DNA of 64,000 nt from Symsagittifera roscoffensis (Eukaryota > Xenacoelomorpha > Acoela > Convolutidae). Both the position numbers and the translations under genes were made by a program. Shown here piece after piece: positions 22,701 to 34,700 of the stretch. The stretch covers positions 47,385,785 through 47,449,784 of the forward strand of contig NC_087068.1 in assembly GCF_963678635.1 (NCBI RefSeq). The letters are read 5' to 3'. The notes below the pieces were generated by a model. The model did not search any database, was not told the origin of the DNA, and saw nothing but the letters and a program-made list of their open reading frames with translations. Position 1 is the stretch's first letter. Every line of letters begins with the position of its first letter.

Positions 22701-25700
22701 ATCCCAATATAATCGATTATAATCGAATATAATCGATTATTTTCAAAAAAAATTATCAAAAAAAATCCATTTTTCGCGCGAACTTTAGAGAGCAGAACAG
22801 AGACATGAGCATTTTATGAAAAGTCCAGGCGGTTTTTAGCGCCATTTTTTGACTTTTCTCGAAAACTACTCTGCCAACTCTTGAGTTAGGATTCAATTGA
22901 GAAAACCGTTTGGTTTATCTTCTCGGTATAAACGACTGCATCCTAGTAGAAAAGCCGTTTTCTTTTAAAGAAGAGTCCTTTTTTCTTTCTTTTGGATTGT
23001 TTTCAACTTTTCTAGAAAACTACCCTGCCAAACCGTAGATTGACTTAAATTGAAATAACAGGTTGTATGATTCTCCAATGTATAAGCGATAATTCCTTTT
23101 TTAGAAGATTAGCCAGAGAGTTCAGCGAATAGGTGCTTAACGCTGTTTTCATTGACTCTGGTATGTCGAAATTCTTCCTTCATCTGGTCCCTTCACCGTG
23201 AAAATGGGCGTAGCGATATGCAAATGGAAAACTGCGTGTTCTGTACTCAAATTTCCGTTTTTTAAAACTTTTACCGCACATGAAAGATTAAAACAATCAG
23301 TTTTTATTTGCATTTTCCGAATCTTACATAAATTAACAAGCGGACTAAATGGGCCCTGATAATTGTTTTTGATATCATAGTCACCTTAAAAAAGTCCTCG
23401 TTAACCACAAAATCAAGGTCTATGAGGATTTTTTAAAATAATTTTTGACACTGTGGAAAATTTCTCAACAACTAGTTTACCGAATTTTTAATAACAGAAA
23501 AACCGGTTACTACCCCAAGTGCCTGCGTTTTCCCCTTATCTATTTTTACCTTGATCCACTTTCTTCGGCCTTCGAAAACTTTGGAATGTTTGACCCATTT
23601 TCCGAATTTTCTCGATAATTACCTTTCAAAATCTAGGAGTTCAAACGAAAAAGCAGGTAGAACTAAATTTTCTTGCACAATAGCTGTGCTCATTGAAAAA
23701 ATTTAGCCGTATTTAGATATTTAGTCCTTTTCTTTGTACACTTTTGAATTTTTTGAAAAACTATTCTGCGAAGTTAGAAAGTAAAGGTTCAACTTAAAAA
23801 ACTGGATTCTTTTCTTTGGAAGCGGCTACGCTCTAGTTTTTGTAAAAAAAATATTATGTCTTCAGAAAAAGCTATTTTTGACATTAAGTCTGTTTTTGTG
23901 ATTTTTTTCTTGAGAACTAACTCCGAAATCTTGGGTTAAAATTTCAATGTTAAGAAAGATTGTATGGGTATCCCCTTCATCAAGATATCAGCCTTGTTGT
24001 CGGAAGCTTCCTTGCATAATATTATGGGCTTTGTCAATTTTAGCTATGAAAAGGCAATTTTTTGACCTTTTAATCGTTTTACGATTGACCGAAGTTTCTC
24101 AGAAACTACCCTATTGAATTTTGAGGTTAAGGGTTCAAGCTAACAAAACATGACATAATGATTTTTCTACAATAGTGGCTACACGCATATTTTTGTAGAC
24201 AAAATAATTTATTAGAAAAAGTCCATGTTTTGACAGTTTTTGTAAATTTTCTGATTTTTCCTTGATTACACCCCCACAAATTTGGGATTGAGGATTCAAA
24301 TCATGGATATAGAACAATTTTTGTTTGAGTTTTGCGGATAAAGAAAACTGACGGCTTTTTAAAGTTCACTTCACGGGTAATTCATGACAAGTGGTCTGAA
24401 CTCACAAGTTACAGATTTGAATGTAGCCACTTTTTAGCCATCTTTTTCTTTCACCTGGAGCGTTATGAGGCTTTGTTTCTGAAATAAACAGAATCTTGAT
24501 TCCAAACTATCACGCCAATTCGGGTATTTCTGGTTTAAGCTCTCGCCCCCAGTAATTTTAGCAACCAGTATATTGCATTTAGTAAATCAGATAAAATAAG
24601 TAAACGAGAACAGTGAAATATCCGCACCATTTTTCCTACATAACTTCGTATCTTAATTTCATGAGCAGTAAACTGGAAAAAAAAACATCAGTTTTATGGT
24701 GTAACGAGGGGGGTCTTACACTTCACATCTGAAGACCAAATATCTTTGTGATGGCCCCATTAGTCCGCATGCCATTTTTGACATCATAGAAGAACGTGAG
24801 GGCTTAATTCACTACTAAGAAAATAGAAAAGGAGTTTGTGTGAAAGCGCTTCTGAATGAGAGCATATCAATTGTTTTAAAGTCAATTCAAAATTGAACAA
24901 AACTGCTCGTATCAGGGCGAAGCCCCGTATGTTCCGACTGCCTCTTAATGTTTATGGAGTAGCAGTATTAACATTTAAAAAAATTAAATGAAATCAAATA
25001 AAATGAAAAAATTTTTTCTAAAATTTGAAATTTTTTATGAAAATCATCACCCCACACGCAATATTAAGTACAAAAAGATAGATTTCGTTCCTTGTAACAA
25101 ATCAATTATGGCAAATAAGCTTCGTTCAACAAATTTGGAACGATTTATAAGACGGATTAAATCTCCGCTTACGCGTTAATAGCGCGAATTATATCGCGCG
25201 TTAATTGTCCCAAATTGGTCAAAATGGCCAAAATGTCAATCTTTAAACCCTCATAATTTTACAAAAATTGATCACAGGTGAAATATCTTTTCAAATTTAG
25301 GCTCAAGACAACAATACCTTTTGAATGATATTAAAAAAACTCGTCAAAAATGGCTAGTTAAAAAGTCGAAATTGGTCTGAAGAAAAAAAACCCACCCCGA
25401 GCACAAATATTCCGTTACTTTCGTATCGAAAGTCGGAACAAAAACTGGGGGTAAGGGCTATAACTCTTTTGCTACTAGGCTCGGGGATCTAAAATTAGAA
25501 AGACCTGCAAGTTCTTTGTATCAGTTCAAATAATTGAATAATATCATTGACTCTCCTTCTTTTCAACCAACTGACATTAGGGTCAATTTTATAGTGTAAG
25601 TATGGTTTTGCAAGGTTAAGTTTGAGACCAAATAAATTTGTGATGGCCTAATAAATTCGCATGCCAATTTGGACAGCGGAAAAAGTGAACAGAAGGATAA

Positions 25701-28700
25701 CAGTCAATTCAAAATCCCACCCGCCCTTTTTAAACTAGAAAACAAATATGTTCAAAAATTGTTCACACAGCAATTTGCATGTTAGAAATGTTGAAGAAAT
25801 TTGTTCAACTGTTCACGCTGACATGTTTAATTGCAGTTTCGAACATGAGAAGTCATTTTAAATGGACTTTCATATAATGAATTTCAGAAAAAATCATGGG
25901 CGGAACTGGAAAAGAGCCCATCAATTTTATACACGAGGGGTTTTACAATAATAAGTACGAAAAACAAACATATTTTTGCAATTATCCAATTAGAATGCAT
26001 GTCTATTTTGATTACAAGCGGGCAATGTGAACAAAATTTATGCTGGTCTGCTAGCATAATTGCCGCACGCTATAATCGGACGGCAAGAAAAGTGGCTCTT
26101 TTCCAGTTTCCCACCCGCTCGTAAAATCACAAAACAAAACTGTTCAGAAATTGTTCACTCAGCATTTTGCATGTTATAAATGCTGTAGAAATTTGTTCAC
26201 CTGTTCATGCTGACATGTTTTAGCGCAGTTTATAATATGAAAAGTTAATTTTAAATAGACTTTCATATATTGAATTTCAGAAATTATCAAAGGGAGGGAG
26301 GGGGACGAAACTAGAAAAGAGCCAGAAAAGTTTTACAGTTTTATGATAAGTAGCGCAGTTGTAACTAGTTTATAATTGTTCCAATTTTCGGCTCTTTTCC
26401 AGTTCCCCCCCCCCCCTCCCCCTCCCCTTCAAATTAATTTTTGAACCTTATTTAATGTTGTCATAATGCAATGAAAATTGGCGTGGTGAACAAATTGACA
26501 ATTATGAACAGATTTGTTCTTCATACATTACAACGTAACTGCACGCATTTAGCCGTAATAACACGTAAAACAAACATAAAAATCGATATTTTGAAAGGTG
26601 GGGGGGAGTGGAAAAGAGCCCAACTTTCGAAGCAAGTGCAGAATGGTTGTGCTCGGGTGGTTTTTTGCCTTTGTTTTAGATGGATTTAGTAAATGATCTG
26701 AAAAATAATGCTTTGCTCATGTCAAGTTTATTATGTTTTTTTAATGTCAATTATTAGTTGTGACACAGCACGTGCTTTATCTGCCCTTAATCTAAGATCT
26801 AAAATTTTTAAATTCAGATGTCATACGTAAATCTTTAACCCAGCCTTTATTTTATTATCGTGCCCAACCACGTGGTTGTCCAAATGTATGGTCGGTTTTG
26901 TAGCGGCGGTGGTGGAGGTTGCCATGGGGGCTCAAGTTCGTGCGGATCGGCAGCGCCCTGTTGCGGAGGCGGGGGAGGGGCGGCTATCACGTGTTATGAC
27001 CAGACAGACATCCACGCAGTGGACACAGACAGAGACAGTTTCACCACAATCGGAGACAGTGAGAGGAACAAGTGCAACTACCCCTGCGGAACACTACCGT
27101 GCGGTGAGCAAAAAGCGGGTCTTTCCCATTATAGCCCCTCCCACCCAGTTAAGTAAAGACGCTTAAAGACTCTTTCAGTTTTTGACACTTATATTGTTTC
27201 TTTGCAAATTAAAACAACGGCTCTTTTTCCTTTCCCCCGTCTGCAAAATTTCACAGGTATAACTTTTGTTCACATTGTCCGACTGTAATGAAAATTGGGC
27301 TCTTTTCCAGTTCCCCCCTTCAAATTCAATTTTGAAAAGTCTATTTAACGTTGTCGCAATGCAATGAAATTAAGCGTGGTGAACAAATCGACAATTCTGA
27401 ACAGATTTGTTCTTCATACTTTACAGCGTAAAATCACGCAGTTAACCGTAATAAAACGTAAAACAAATATAAAACTCGGTATTTTGAAAGGGGGGAACTG
27501 GAAAAGAGCCGGAAATTGATATGCGGACTAATTAGGCCAAGAACATCATCATCATTTTATCATCATCATGCGTTCTTTATTTAGACACCACTTCTTGTTC
27601 TCAGTGGTGATGGTTCATTTTCTTCAAGCTTTTTTTCTTCAGTAGTTTTGTTGTCTGTTTCTCGTATTTTGTGGGGTTGCGTTGTTTCGGATTGTTCTTT
27701 CTATGTTTTCTTACATTGCACTTCAACATATTTGGTCTTCATAATTAATCGCGTAAAACCACTTCTTGCGCTATAAAAGTGATGCTCGTTGCTCGTGTTA
27801 AAGGGGAACAAAAAAGCTAAAACATCAACAAACTATATGTTAAAGAATTTCACGCCCCCCCCCACCTGAAAAATTTTACAATTAGAATTTTGTTCACATT
27901 GTTCAATTGTTATGAAAATTAGGCTCTTTTCCAGTCCCCCCCCCCCACCTCTGATTTTTTTCTGAAAGTAATTTTTATGAAAGTCTATTTAAAATGACTT
28001 TTCATGTTAAAAACTGCAGTAAAACGTGCCAGCGTGAACAGGTGAACACATTTATAGAACATTTTTAACATGCAAATTGCCGCGTGAACAATTTTTGAAC
28101 ATCTTTGTTTTGTAATTTAACAAGGGGGGTGGGGGCTCTTTTTCCTTTTCCCCCACCTGCAATTTTTTCCAGTATAGTTACTGTTCTCATTGTCCGATCG
28201 TTATGAAAATTGGCATGTGGACTAATTAGGCGGGGCCAAACATATTTAGTCTTGATAATTAACCTTGTAAAACTACTCGTTACACCAAAAAAAATGGTGG
28301 TCGTGTGAGGTGGGGGGGGGGGGGGGAAAGGAAAAAGAGCCGGGGTGGGAAACTGGAAAAGAGCCGAAAATTGACGTACGGACTAATTAGTTGTCCATAT
28401 TTGGTTTTCATAATTAACCTTGTAAAAGCACCCACTCGTTACACCATAAAATTCATTTCAAGTGAGTTGGTAGGGGGGAGGAAAAAGAGCCGATCAATTT
28501 TTGTAAACATCAAAGGGGGACGCTTTTTTGGCTTTCCTCCCACCTCAAAATTTTACAAGTCAAATTATTGGGCTCTTTTTCCTTCCCCCCCCCACCTCAC
28601 ATATACACCAATTTTATGTTGTAACGAGGAGTTTTACAAGGCTAAGTATGTTGACCAAATATGTTTGTCATAGCCTAATTAGTCCGCATACCAATTTTTG

Positions 28701-31700
28701 TAATAATTCGATCATGTGAACAAAATTTTACTAATAAAATTTTGCTGGTGGTGGGGGGAGGAAAAAGAGCCAATTATTTTGTTGTCGTTATCCTATTGTT
28801 ATGAAAATTGACATGAGGACTGACTAAGCCATGACTTTTAAACCGTAGCAGCATGCTTAGTACAATAACGGTATTTAAATCTACTACAAAAACAAAAAAC
28901 AGCTCTTCCCCCATCTCACATGAGCATCAATTTTATGGTTTAATAATTGGCTTTACAAAGTATACATGTGAAGCAAATATGTTTTTCATCGCCTAATTAG
29001 TCAGCATTTCAATTTTTATAACACTCGATAATGCGAACAATAATTTCGCTTGCAAAAACTTGCAGTTTTGGAAAAAGCAAAAACCCAAAAGAACTTGGTC
29101 TCTTTTTCCTTTCTGCCCCACCTCGCACGAGTATCAACGATGTAACGTTTGGTTTTACAAGGTCAATTATACAGGCCAAGTTTGTTTGTCTTAATCTAAT
29201 TAGTCCGTATGTCAATTTTTTTTTTAATTGGATAGTGTACACAAAAATTATTTTTATAAAATTTGCAGGTGGCAGGTGGAGGAAAAACCAAAACTTGAAA
29301 TATGCGAGGGCTTAATGGAAAATAGTTTAAAAAAACCGTGTCTAAATAAAAAAATTGTGGAGCATTTCGAGAGCCTCATTTAAAAAAAGTTTTCAAGCAA
29401 AAAAGATGTCGCTTCTGCTACGCGCTAAAATACTGGAAATTTTACGCGCTTGTGGCTTTTTCCCAGTTTCCGAAACTCCTTATAACATAGGTACAAATAA
29501 CTCATTCGATTATTAGCATGTAGTATTATAATAATTGGGAATTCACGGTATTTTCGTTCATTCAAGATTATTTTTTTTGCTTTGCGTTTTAGAATATCAA
29601 GAAAATATAAAAATGACTTTCGTGAGTTGAATTTTAGGAAAAATTATGAGATGTAGAATTTTCGGCTCCTTTCCACTTTCCCCCATCTTTCAACTTCAAT
29701 TTGGAAACATAACTTTAACGTCGTCATGCAATAAAAACGGCATAGTGAACCAAATTAGCATTTGTGAACATATCTGCTCTTAATACCTTACAACCTAACA
29801 TCATGCGTTTAGTTATAATCACACGTAAAACAACTTAAAAAATTGAAACCTTGAAAAGTGGGGGAAAAAAGTGGAAAAGAGCCGAAATTTTCATCAAAAT
29901 TGATTAATCATAAGCTCTCAAATCGGTCTCCCCGGGCGCAAGACTTGGTCTTTTTTCGAAAGTCAGAAAAAAAAACATAAAATAACTTTGGATACAAACA
30001 ATTTTTTTCCGCTCTCGAGAAAAAAAACAGGACAGGAATGTTCATGATTTTTTGATTCAGGCTAAATGTGATATTTAAACAATTGTTTAAATGATATAGC
30101 AAGACTGCTCGTATAAGGGCATCACCCTGAATGTTTTGACTGTCCATAAACTGGTCTCAAATAGTTTTTGAGCAATGAAATATTGACAAACTATGAATTT
30201 TCAGCTGAATTTTAAGAATCGTGTATGGAGTTAGTAGCACCATTTAGCCTACGTCAATTAATTTGGAATTATTTTGTGGTGCGGTATATTTCGCTACGCT
30301 TAAAAAATGCGCATTGAGTCAATTTTTTTGAGAAAAGGTCTGAATGAAAATAAAACACTCCGAGCGTATATTTTCCTTACTTTCTTCTAAAGTCAGAACA
30401 ATTAGCACTCTTGTTCCATTTATTTTTTAAAAGTGACAAAATTTTTATCCTTGCTTAGAGGTTTACCTTTCGTTTTCACATTTTAACTTCTATCTTCTTA
30501 AGGTTAATTCAACATCACTAATTAAAAGCAGGAGAACTTGAGCTCTCCAATAACAAAACTCTAATTGACGCAAAAAAGTGAATGACTTTCATATTACAAA
30601 GTGGATTGTAAATTTCCAATTTACCGGCGAACAAAAATTTTGTCTTTAGGTCCAATCATTCGGAATAGGTCAGATACACATACAGAAGTCAATCAAGAAT
30701 TTTTTTTCAAATTCGGACAGCTCTAACAGATTATACTTTTTTCTTTTGAAACTCGGTAGTTCAGTTTTTAAAATTTTTTCATTACTTGGTTTAACTGACA
30801 TTCAATTTAAAAAATTGTTCTTTTTTAAACAAGGTCACCTTCACATTTAAACTATGTAGATTTTAACCTCTTATGTGAAAAAAGGAAATGGCTGAAAAAT
30901 GTTTTTATTATGTCTTGGTAGTGATTTATATTTCAACCAAATAAGCCAATTGTTGTTTGTCGTTTTCTCAATTGGGTCAGATTTGTCAAAAAAAAATCTA
31001 TACTTAAAATGGGGTCTACTCCAGTTTCCCAACCCCCTCGTAAAATTACAAAACAAAGTTAAAAAATTGTTCATAGTTAAAGCAATTTGTATGTTCGAAA
31101 GGTGAAGAAATTTGTTCACCTCTTCACGCTGACACGTTTTAATGCAGTTTATAACATGAAAGGCCAATTTAAATTGACTTATATATAATACATTTCAGAA
31201 AAAAATCAAAGGGGGACTGGAAAAGAGCCTAAAATGTATTTAAATTTGAAAAAATTTACTAGCGAGGAAAATTTTATGGCGCGTTTTAATTTTGTAGTTG
31301 CTGGATCTCTTTGCGGTACCTAGTAACGAATTGCCAACCCTGTAAAGAACTAATTCAACGGTTAATCATATTGGATTTTCTTACCTTGTAACGAATCTGC
31401 TACTGCTAAGTGGGGGAAATAAAGAATTAGATTGTAGTTTATAAGTCGATAAGAGTCTGAAAGAAAACTGTCGATGGCAATTTTAACGAAGACAAAGTTT
31501 TCAGATTTGCAAATTTTAAACTTTCGGGTTTCAGATTGCAAGACCAACTGTTGGCGTCCTCAGACAGTCTACTGTCCCCCTCAGAATCCAGGCATCTACC
31601 CATCCATCGATTCATTCTGCTACCCTTCCAGCTACCAGGTTTAACCCATCCTACTACCTACCAATCCTTAACTGATCGACATAGTCAGTTCGAAAGCCAG

Positions 31701-34700
31701 ACTAACACTCTCTATACGCTCCAAGACTCATTTTGATAGTGAAGTTTGTAAAATACACAAACATTTTATACAGTGATGTGATTTTTTTTCTTCAAAAATT
31801 AAAGTATTTATTCATAACAGTTTTCCAGTTAGAATATACTTACAAAGTTGAGCTTCAGCATTTGATTGCATCAAAATGAGTCTACGAGTCTTTCGAACTG
31901 AAAACAGCTTTTGAAATTTTTGGGAAAAAATTGAATCAGGTCTTCCACAGACCCAGTTTGAGGTCTCTGATTGAAAAAGTAGGATATAAGAGTCCATGCT
32001 CGCTATTTTAAAAACCGAAAAAACAATCGAAAGTGCATACCAACACTTGAATGAACTAAACATAATAATAGGGCCTTCATTTTGCTATTCTTTTTTTTTG
32101 CAAAATTTTTGAGTAAATATATGGACCCTTTTTGAGTAAATATAAAGGACGAAAAATAGAAGCTCCTTTTGCACCTCTTCGATCCCATTTTCGAACAAAA
32201 GATTAAAGTTTTTTGCTCCATGTGCTTACTTTTCTGCAGAAAAATTTCAAATTTAACGGACCATTTTTGAACAGAGTTTCTTATACCATCTGAAAAATAT
32301 TGACGCAATGAGTTTATTTTTTAATTGTATTTCATTTTTAGGAGTGTCTTGATATGTGTAGTAATTTCTTGTGAGAAAATTTGCTAAAATTTTACGAACA
32401 TTTTAAGATTTCATATCCGATTAATCGCTAACTGGTTTTTTCAGTGTGCTGAAAGATGCAGTTTTTGCAGCGTTTCTTCAAAGAAAGTGAAGGAATTTTT
32501 GTAGTCTGTGTGGCTTTTTCTACAAAACATTTTCACTTTTTGAGCAAGCCATTTTATCGGAAAGTTTTTATCATCCAAAAACTATGATTGTCTTGGCCTC
32601 GAAAGTACTAGCGATTTCACTAGTTACGTTTTCATAAAGTTATGGGTGTTAAAAAAAGCCAGTTTTTGGCCAATTTATGTTCATTAAGTTGCGATACATT
32701 TTCTGATCTATTTTCAAGTTTATTTCATTTCCGTTATTAAAAGCAAATTATCGAACAGCAAATTTCATCGTTTGAAAAGTTGAATATACTTTTCAGATTT
32801 TCCAGCGAAATAAAAATTACATTTATTGATCAAGTTTTCTCAAATTGGGTCAATTATATCAGAAAAGTGCCATAAATTGTTCTAGAAAATCAGATCTACA
32901 AAATCATCTACTTTTTGAAAGTCGATAACTCAATTTTTTTTCTGTTTACTTGCGTTCAATGACTCTTTTCCATTTGTCTGTTGGTTATGTTTTAATATAT
33001 TAATGTTTCTTCAGAACGCATAAATAGGAGCAGTTTTATTGCCTAAATTAAAATAAGACAGCTCGTATCAAGGAGAAGCCTGAATGTTCCGACTGCCTTT
33101 TAAGGTCTATGGAGCAGTAATAACATGGAAAATTTAAATTTTATAAAGTAAAATTAAAATTAAAACATCCCCCCACACGCCATACTAAGTGCAAAGTGGT
33201 AGATTTTGCTCCTATTAACAAATCAATTATGGCATATAATCTTCCTTGAACCAATTTGGAACGATTTCTAAGACGGATTAAATCTCCGCTTACTCGTTAA
33301 TAGCGCAAAATGTATCCCAAATTTAATAGCGCATTAATTGTCCCAAATTGGCCAAAATGGCCAAAGTGGCAATCTTCAAACCCTCATAACTTTACGAAAA
33401 ATGATCACAGGTGAAATATCGTTTCAAATTTAAGCTGAGGACAACAATAACTTTCGAACGATCTAAAAAAAAATTCCGTCAAAAATGGCTAGTTAAAAAG
33501 TTGAAATTGTCTGAAGAATAAAAGACCCACCCCGAGCACAAATATTTCGCTAATTTCATATCAAAAGTCGGAACAATTACTTGAGACACAAAGCTGACTA
33601 AATGTTCCAAACTGGCCGAAATGAGAATTTTCAGACATCAGTTTTTTTTATAAATTATGATTGCAGTTAAGTTTTATTTTGAGCTCAGTCGCAAATACGC
33701 TTCGCAAGGTGTAGAAAATTTCATCAGACTTTTGATGAAATTAACTAGATGAGGCGCAAAGAAACAAAAAAGCTGGTATTCTAATAATTTGCACTGAAGC
33801 AAAGTTTATTGAATAAAAACTTGAATTACGAAGGTTTCATTATGTACGTAGGAATTAAAAAACAATTTTGAGTTATTAGTTGAACGTTCAAACATTTCAA
33901 AATTTCAGGTCACAATCACATTTTTTTAAAACTTTTAAATACCTGGTCTACGGTTACAATACAAGGTCGTTAAAATGACGGTTTTTGTTTTGATCAGTCC
34001 AGATACATCGCTTTGCCTCCTCCTTGCTGTCACGTGGGATCGGCTGGCCCTGGATGCTGCCCGTGTCCTTCAAATGGCATGGATCAAAGATTGGGCAGAA
34101 TGGGAGGAGGTGCTAACGTCATGTTCGGCAACAAAAATCCATTTGGACCCCAAGACAATGACGAAGGTCATGATTCGCACGGGGGGCCTCATGATTCGCA
34201 TGGAGGACCTCATGATTCGCACGGGGGTCCTCATGATTCGCATGGAGGACCTCATGATTCGCACGGCGGTCCTCATGATGCGCACGGCGGTCCTCATGAT
34301 CCGCACGGGGGTCCTCATGGTGAAGATCATGGAGGTCAATGTAGTCCCGATGGATCTATGGGAGGACCGAGAGGGGGACCCAAAGGTAGGAGTGGTGGGT
34401 CTCGAGGGGGAGGGTCGGCTTCAAGGGGCGGAGGAAGGGGAAGAGGAACTAGCAAAAGCCCTTCAAGAGGAGGCGGAAGAGGATCACGCGGGTAAGGCTT
34501 TTTTGACTGAACCTGGAGTATTGATATATTAAAGCTCTTTTTTCATTAGATGAAAACTATTCAATTCATTTTTTAGGGTTTTTTTACGTCTGTAAAATGG
34601 ATCTTTCTAAGAACCCGATATAGTGAAATATGGGTTAATACAAGAATATGGATTTTTTAGGATGATCCAGAGCAGAAATCCTTCTTTCACTCCAAATGCA

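Noticed and set aside
34070-34339. Minus-strand and alternative-frame ORFs over the His heptad repeat
   Set aside because: A 21-bp repeat keeps other frames open; no splice or start support.
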